NCBI GenBank assembly: GCA_031555675.1
Contig: JAVBUB010000033.1
Coordinates: 1 to 9,092, forward strand
From: JAISJU01 sp031555675
GTDB lineage: Bacteria > Bacteroidota > Bacteroidia > Bacteroidales > Paludibacteraceae
Length of the DNA: 9,092 bases
Reading direction: 5' to 3'
Shown: positions 6,079-9,092 of the stretch, one piece after another
Layout: each line of letters opens with the position of its first letter
Position numbering within the stretch: position 1 is the stretch's first letter
Notes under the pieces: model-generated
What the model saw: the letters and a program-made list of their open reading frames with translations, nothing else
What the model was told of the DNA's origin: nothing
Databases searched by the model: none
Translations under genes and position numbers: made by a program

Positions 6079-7120
6079 AACCTAATATCTGTTGTTTAAA
6101 TTCGCCTTCTTTTTCCTGTAGTATCTGCACTTTGATACCGATACTGTATATTGATTTTTTTATTTGCTTCGGTAAATCGATGCCTTTGAGCCGGGCAGCA
6201 TCTTTTTCGGTAACGATAATGGCTTTACTTCCGGCTTCCATATGATCGAAAGTATGAGTAATATGCTCGATATCTTTGGACGTAAAAAAATAATGATCGG
6301 GATATGAAAGGTGCACTATATTTTTTATATCCTTACGTAAATGCTCCTTGAGTTGCTGCGGCGAAACAATGCCTGTTATCAACACAACTCCTGTAAAGTC
6401 TTTTATGGAAGTATCTGCTGCCGGATTTTCTTCCGGAAAAACAGGTTTTATATCGTCATATTCAAAGGTAGAAAAGTATAAACGCTGATGTGCGGTAAGG
6501 TCAAGTTCTTTTTTTATCAATAAAAAATCGATGGGTTGAACTTTTTCGGGACATTTGGTTACAATAACCACATCTGCTCTTTCTTTGTTTTGCATGGGCT
6601 CGCGAAGTCTTCCCAAAGGAAGCATGCAGTCGCGTGTAAACAAGCGGTTATAATCGGTTAATAAAATAGACAGGCCGGGCTTCACATAACGATGCTGATA
6701 GGCGTCGTCCAATAGTATGACTTCGGGATTTTCCGAACTCATCAGCTTGTTTATACCGCGACAACGGTTTTCGTCGACTGCTACAGCAATATCATCAAAC
6801 TTCGATTTCAGTTGAAACGGTTCATCACCAATAGATTTGGCTGTACTGGTATGATCTGCCAATACAAATCCTTTGGTTGTTCTTTTATAGCCGCGACTTA
6901 GCGTAGTTAATTTATATTTATCTTTCAAAATACTGATGAGCAATTCGGTATGGGGTGTTTTTCCTGTACCTCCTACCGAAAGATTGCCGATGCTGATGAC
7001 GGGAACTTCAAATTCCTGCTGGTTGAGAATTCCCCAGTCAAAAAAACGGTTTCTGATATTGGTAATGATTCCGTAAATCACAGCAAAAGGAAGGAGGAGT
7101 ATATGTTGTAATAATTTCAT
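6050..7120 (-). CDS. lpxK: Tetraacyldisaccharide 4'-kinase (lipid A 4'-kinase)
   Basis: LpxK uses ATP to phosphorylate the 4' position of the tetraacyldisaccharide 1-phosphate, making lipid IVA in the Raetz pathway at the inner face of the cytoplasmic membrane. This 356-residue protein has one N-terminal membrane-anchor helix (about 5-22), then ISIGNLSVGGTGKTP (42-56) with the Walker A lysine K54, SRGYKR (76-81), GDEP (98-101), DDAYQHR (138-144, the LpxK version of the Walker B region) and LPLGRLREP (167-175). Length and motifs are complete for the family. The frame is open three codons further to a TTG at 7129, but ATG at 7120 gives the usual short N-terminus. sppA lies 123 bases upstream on the same strand with a repeat between, and the end overlaps the punA start. 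Its presence means the cell makes lipid A, so it is a Gram-negative. Confidence 0.96.
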   Translation of the reverse strand: MKLLQHILLLPFAVIYGIITNIRNRFFDWGILNQQEFEVPVISIGNLSVGGTGKTPHTELLISILKDKYKLTTLSRGYKRTTKGFVLADHTSTAKSIGDEPFQLKSKFDDIAVAVDENRCRGINKLMSSENPEVILLDDAYQHRYVKPGLSILLTDYNRLFTRDCMLPLGRLREPMQNKERADVVIVTKCPEKVQPIDFLLIKKELDLTAHQRLYFSTFEYDDIKPVFPEENPAADTSIKDFTGVVLITGIVSPQQLKEHLRKDIKNIVHLSYPDHYFFTSKDIEHITHTFDHMEAGSKAIIVTEKDAARLKGIDLPKQIKKSIYSIGIKVQILQEKEGEFKQQILGYVRKNKRDR

Positions 7121-7150
7121 AGATTTCAAAACATTAGCAAATTATTATAA

Positions 7151-7234
7151 TTCAAGATTCAAAGTTCAAAATTCAAGATCACGTATTAAGGATATTTTAT
7201 GGGTAATATTGAATTTTGAATCTTAAATTTTGAA
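7151..7234. repeat. TTCAAAATTCAA-type inverted repeat between sppA and lpxK
   Basis: Arms 7151-7176 and 7209-7234 are reverse complements at 22 of 26 positions, with a 32-base spacer. Each arm is itself made of TTCAA/GATTC/AAAATTC words repeated almost in tandem. From memory, blocks like this are among the commonest short intergenic repeats of Bacteroidota genomes. It begins 10 bases after the sppA stop and ends 31 bases before the lpxK ATG, so it fills most of the gap. It could fold into a hairpin and weaken read-through from sppA into lpxK, but no U-tract follows. Confidence 0.75.
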
Positions 7235-7243
7235 TTTACACTC

Positions 7244-9004
7244 TTATTTTACCTCAATCTCAAATGGCATTACCGCTTGTATTTTTCCGGCTTTTTCGAT
7301 GTTTTTCAGGTTCATGTAATATTTATAGTTATCGCCCAGTTGCGCTTTCAATATTTTTGTTTCAACATTGCCTTCCAATGAACTCATTAATTCGGTCATA
7401 AAATCTTTTTTCTTCGGATATTCTACCAGTCTGTAAGCCGATATATTTGCCTTCTCCTGAGCTATTTCTATAGCTTTATCCAATCCGCCGAGTTCATCAA
7501 CCAAACCTACCTGCTGTGCTTCTTTTCCTGCCCATACCCTACCCTCGGCTATCGCTTTTATCTGTTCGGTAGTCATGTTTCTGCCATCGGCGCACCTTTT
7601 TACAAACAGTTCATATCCTTCGTTTACATATACTTGCATAATGTTTCTTTCTTGTAGGGTAAAAGAACGGTTTAAGGCAGGCATATCGGCTTTTTCGTTT
7701 GTCTTTACTATGTCAAAATTGATACCGAGCTTATCGGTTAACCCTTTGATGTTCGGAATAATACCAAAAATACCAATGGATCCGGTAAGGGTGGTAGGTT
7801 GGGCCACAATAGAATCGGCAGCACAGGCAATATAATATCCTCCGGATGCGGCATAATCGGCCATGGAAACAATAACGGGTTTCTTTTGTTTCAACAGGGA
7901 TATTTCGCGCCATATCTGTTCTGATCCGTAAGCGCTTCCGCCGGGCGAGTTAACGCGCAATACAACGGCTTTGATTTTATCATCGTCTTTGATTTCGCGC
8001 AGCATTTTCACAAATTCGTCTGATTTAATGCCTTCGTCGCCAAATGAAGGGCTATCTATACCGCCAAGAGCGTACACCAGAGCTATTTTTTCTTTTACAT
8101 ATTCTTTTTTGGTATCGGGAAGATTCTTCATATTTTCCAATGATACAAGCTCTACTTCTTTATCGACAGGCAATCCCATGCGCAATGCCAAGGTTGCATT
8201 GATTTCATCTCTATAAAGCAAAGTATCTGCCAGTTGAAAGGTAACGGCTTGACTCGCTTGTTGAAATGCCATCATTTCATCGGCATAACGATTCAGGTTT
8301 TCTTTGGATATTTGTCTGGATACCGAAATTTCGTCCAACATGGTACTCCACACAGAATGAAGAATAGATGATACTTGTTCCCTGTTTTCGGGGCTCATTT
8401 CGGTATTGGTATATTGTTCGGCATAGGATTTATAAGTTCCTACCTTTATCAGTTGCATTTCGATGCCGAGCTTATCCAACGCGTTTTTGTAAAATACGGG
8501 AGCGGAAGCCAAACCTTTGAATTCGATTACTCCCGATGGGTTTAATATAATTTGATCGGATACGGAAGCGATATAATAAGCAGCCTGGCTGTAAAATCCT
8601 CCGTTGGTTACTATAAATTTTCCGGATTCCTTAAAATTTATCAGGGCATTTCTTATTTCGCGGGCAGAAGCTATACCTATTTGTGCAAAATCCACTTCCA
8701 GCAAAATTCCTTTGATATGATCATTATTCTTGGCTTTTTTAATGCTTTCGAGAATTTCGTCAAGGCCTATTGGTTTGTCATTACCGACATTAATCAAACC
8801 GGAATAAATATCGTTTTGGGAGCGGTCGACAATTTCGCGATTAAGTTTTAGTTGTAAAACGGCACTTTCTTTCAGCGTAAATTCTTTGCCGGAAGAAGTG
8901 GCAACAATTATTGATACGAATACTACTACAATTCCTACAAGTGCTAAATGGGCTAATACAAAGCCTAATGCGGATCCGAATACGATTTTAAAAAATTGTT
9001 TCAT
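7244..9004 (-). CDS. sppA: Signal peptide peptidase SppA, long (protease IV, 67-kDa type) form
   Basis: A membrane-bound serine peptidase of family S49 that degrades leftover signal peptides after their release by signal peptidase. At 586 residues it is the long form with two S49 repeats, close to E. coli SppA (about 618), not the half-length Bacillus type. One N-terminal membrane segment (about 10-36) anchors it. In the first repeat VGTYKSYAEQYT carries the general-base lysine K192 (E. coli K209); in the second, DYAASGGYYIACAAD carries the nucleophile S387 (E. coli S409). RVNSPGGSAYGSE (350-362) and TLTGSIGIFG (405-414) complete the S49 pattern, so it should be active. The start at 9004 is followed by a good MKQFFKIVFGSALGFVLAH anchor. 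It heads the minus-strand run sppA-lpxK-punA; no clear promoter was seen in the 88 bases upstream. Confidence 0.95.
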   Translation of the reverse strand: MKQFFKIVFGSALGFVLAHLALVGIVVVFVSIIVATSSGKEFTLKESAVLQLKLNREIVDRSQNDIYSGLINVGNDKPIGLDEILESIKKAKNNDHIKGILLEVDFAQIGIASAREIRNALINFKESGKFIVTNGGFYSQAAYYIASVSDQIILNPSGVIEFKGLASAPVFYKNALDKLGIEMQLIKVGTYKSYAEQYTNTEMSPENREQVSSILHSVWSTMLDEISVSRQISKENLNRYADEMMAFQQASQAVTFQLADTLLYRDEINATLALRMGLPVDKEVELVSLENMKNLPDTKKEYVKEKIALVYALGGIDSPSFGDEGIKSDEFVKMLREIKDDDKIKAVVLRVNSPGGSAYGSEQIWREISLLKQKKPVIVSMADYAASGGYYIACAADSIVAQPTTLTGSIGIFGIIPNIKGLTDKLGINFDIVKTNEKADMPALNRSFTLQERNIMQVYVNEGYELFVKRCADGRNMTTEQIKAIAEGRVWAGKEAQQVGLVDELGGLDKAIEIAQEKANISAYRLVEYPKKKDFMTELMSSLEGNVETKILKAQLGDNYKYYMNLKNIEKAGKIQAVMPFEIEVK

Positions 9005-9053
9005 TTGTTTTGTTTTATGAGACAGGCAAGCACTTCATGTATATATCATTTAC

Positions 9054-9081
9054 AACAACAAAAAAACGTTTTTGTTTTGTT
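9054..9081. other. Imperfect AT-rich palindrome upstream of sppA
   Basis: A 28-base dyad centred between 9067 and 9068, around AAAAACGTTTTT (9062-9073), pairs at 12 of 14 positions. It lies 50-77 bases before the sppA ATG. It could be an operator, or the terminator of a gene outside the window; A/T homopolymer runs make chance symmetry quite possible. Confidence 0.3.
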
Positions 9082-9092
9082 ATTGGCTGTAT

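Noticed and set aside
7121..7183. Promoter for lpxK within the TTCAAAATTCAA repeat (TTTG with ATAATTTG, 21-base spacing)
   Set aside because: The -7 box keeps only TTTG and the repeat makes such words by chance.

Overview
The window reads as ordinary chromosome of a member of the Bacteroidota, probably a Bacteroidales or Marinilabiliales-like lineage. The clues are an AT-rich genome, one clear Bacteroidota-type promoter (a TTTG box plus TAnnTTTG boxes), an Omp85 protein with a lipoprotein signal (TamL type), a porin of the O/P family, and the gene run sppA-lpxK-punA. No rRNA, tRNA, CRISPR array, transposase or phage gene was seen.

Layout. At 1-1101 (+) is the 3' part of an outer-membrane porin gene whose beginning lies outside the window. 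It converges on a Bax inhibitor-1 family membrane protein gene (1318-2016, -); the 216 bases between them hold a long ACGT-rich inverted repeat. An AT-rich 250-base divergent region (2017-2266) carries the promoter of the BI-1 gene and leads to an Rrf2-family regulator (2267-2680, +). That gene converges on tamL (2745-5060, -), with terminator-like dyads between them.

From 9004 down to 2745 four genes lie on the minus strand: sppA, lpxK, punA and tamL. lpxK and punA overlap by 29 bases. sppA and lpxK are separated by 123 bases that are mostly an inverted repeat of TTCAAAATTCAA type. punA and tamL are separated by 202 bases that look like two kinds of dispersed intergenic repeat placed side by side.

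Function. Most genes serve the cell envelope: lipid A 4'-phosphorylation (LpxK), Omp85-type outer-membrane assembly (TamL), membrane proteolysis (SppA), an outer-membrane porin and a multi-pass membrane protein (BI-1). punA is a purine salvage enzyme, probably placed with lpxK by gene-order history and translational coupling.

Several gene starts were moved inward from the longest open frame: BI-1 to 2016, the Rrf2 gene to 2267, tamL to 5060 and lpxK to 7120. I found no convincing new multi-gene system. The points most worth a second look are the three kinds of intergenic repeat, an Asn-to-Asp change at the base-recognition position of the purine nucleoside phosphorylase, and the shifted cysteine spacing of the Rrf2 regulator.
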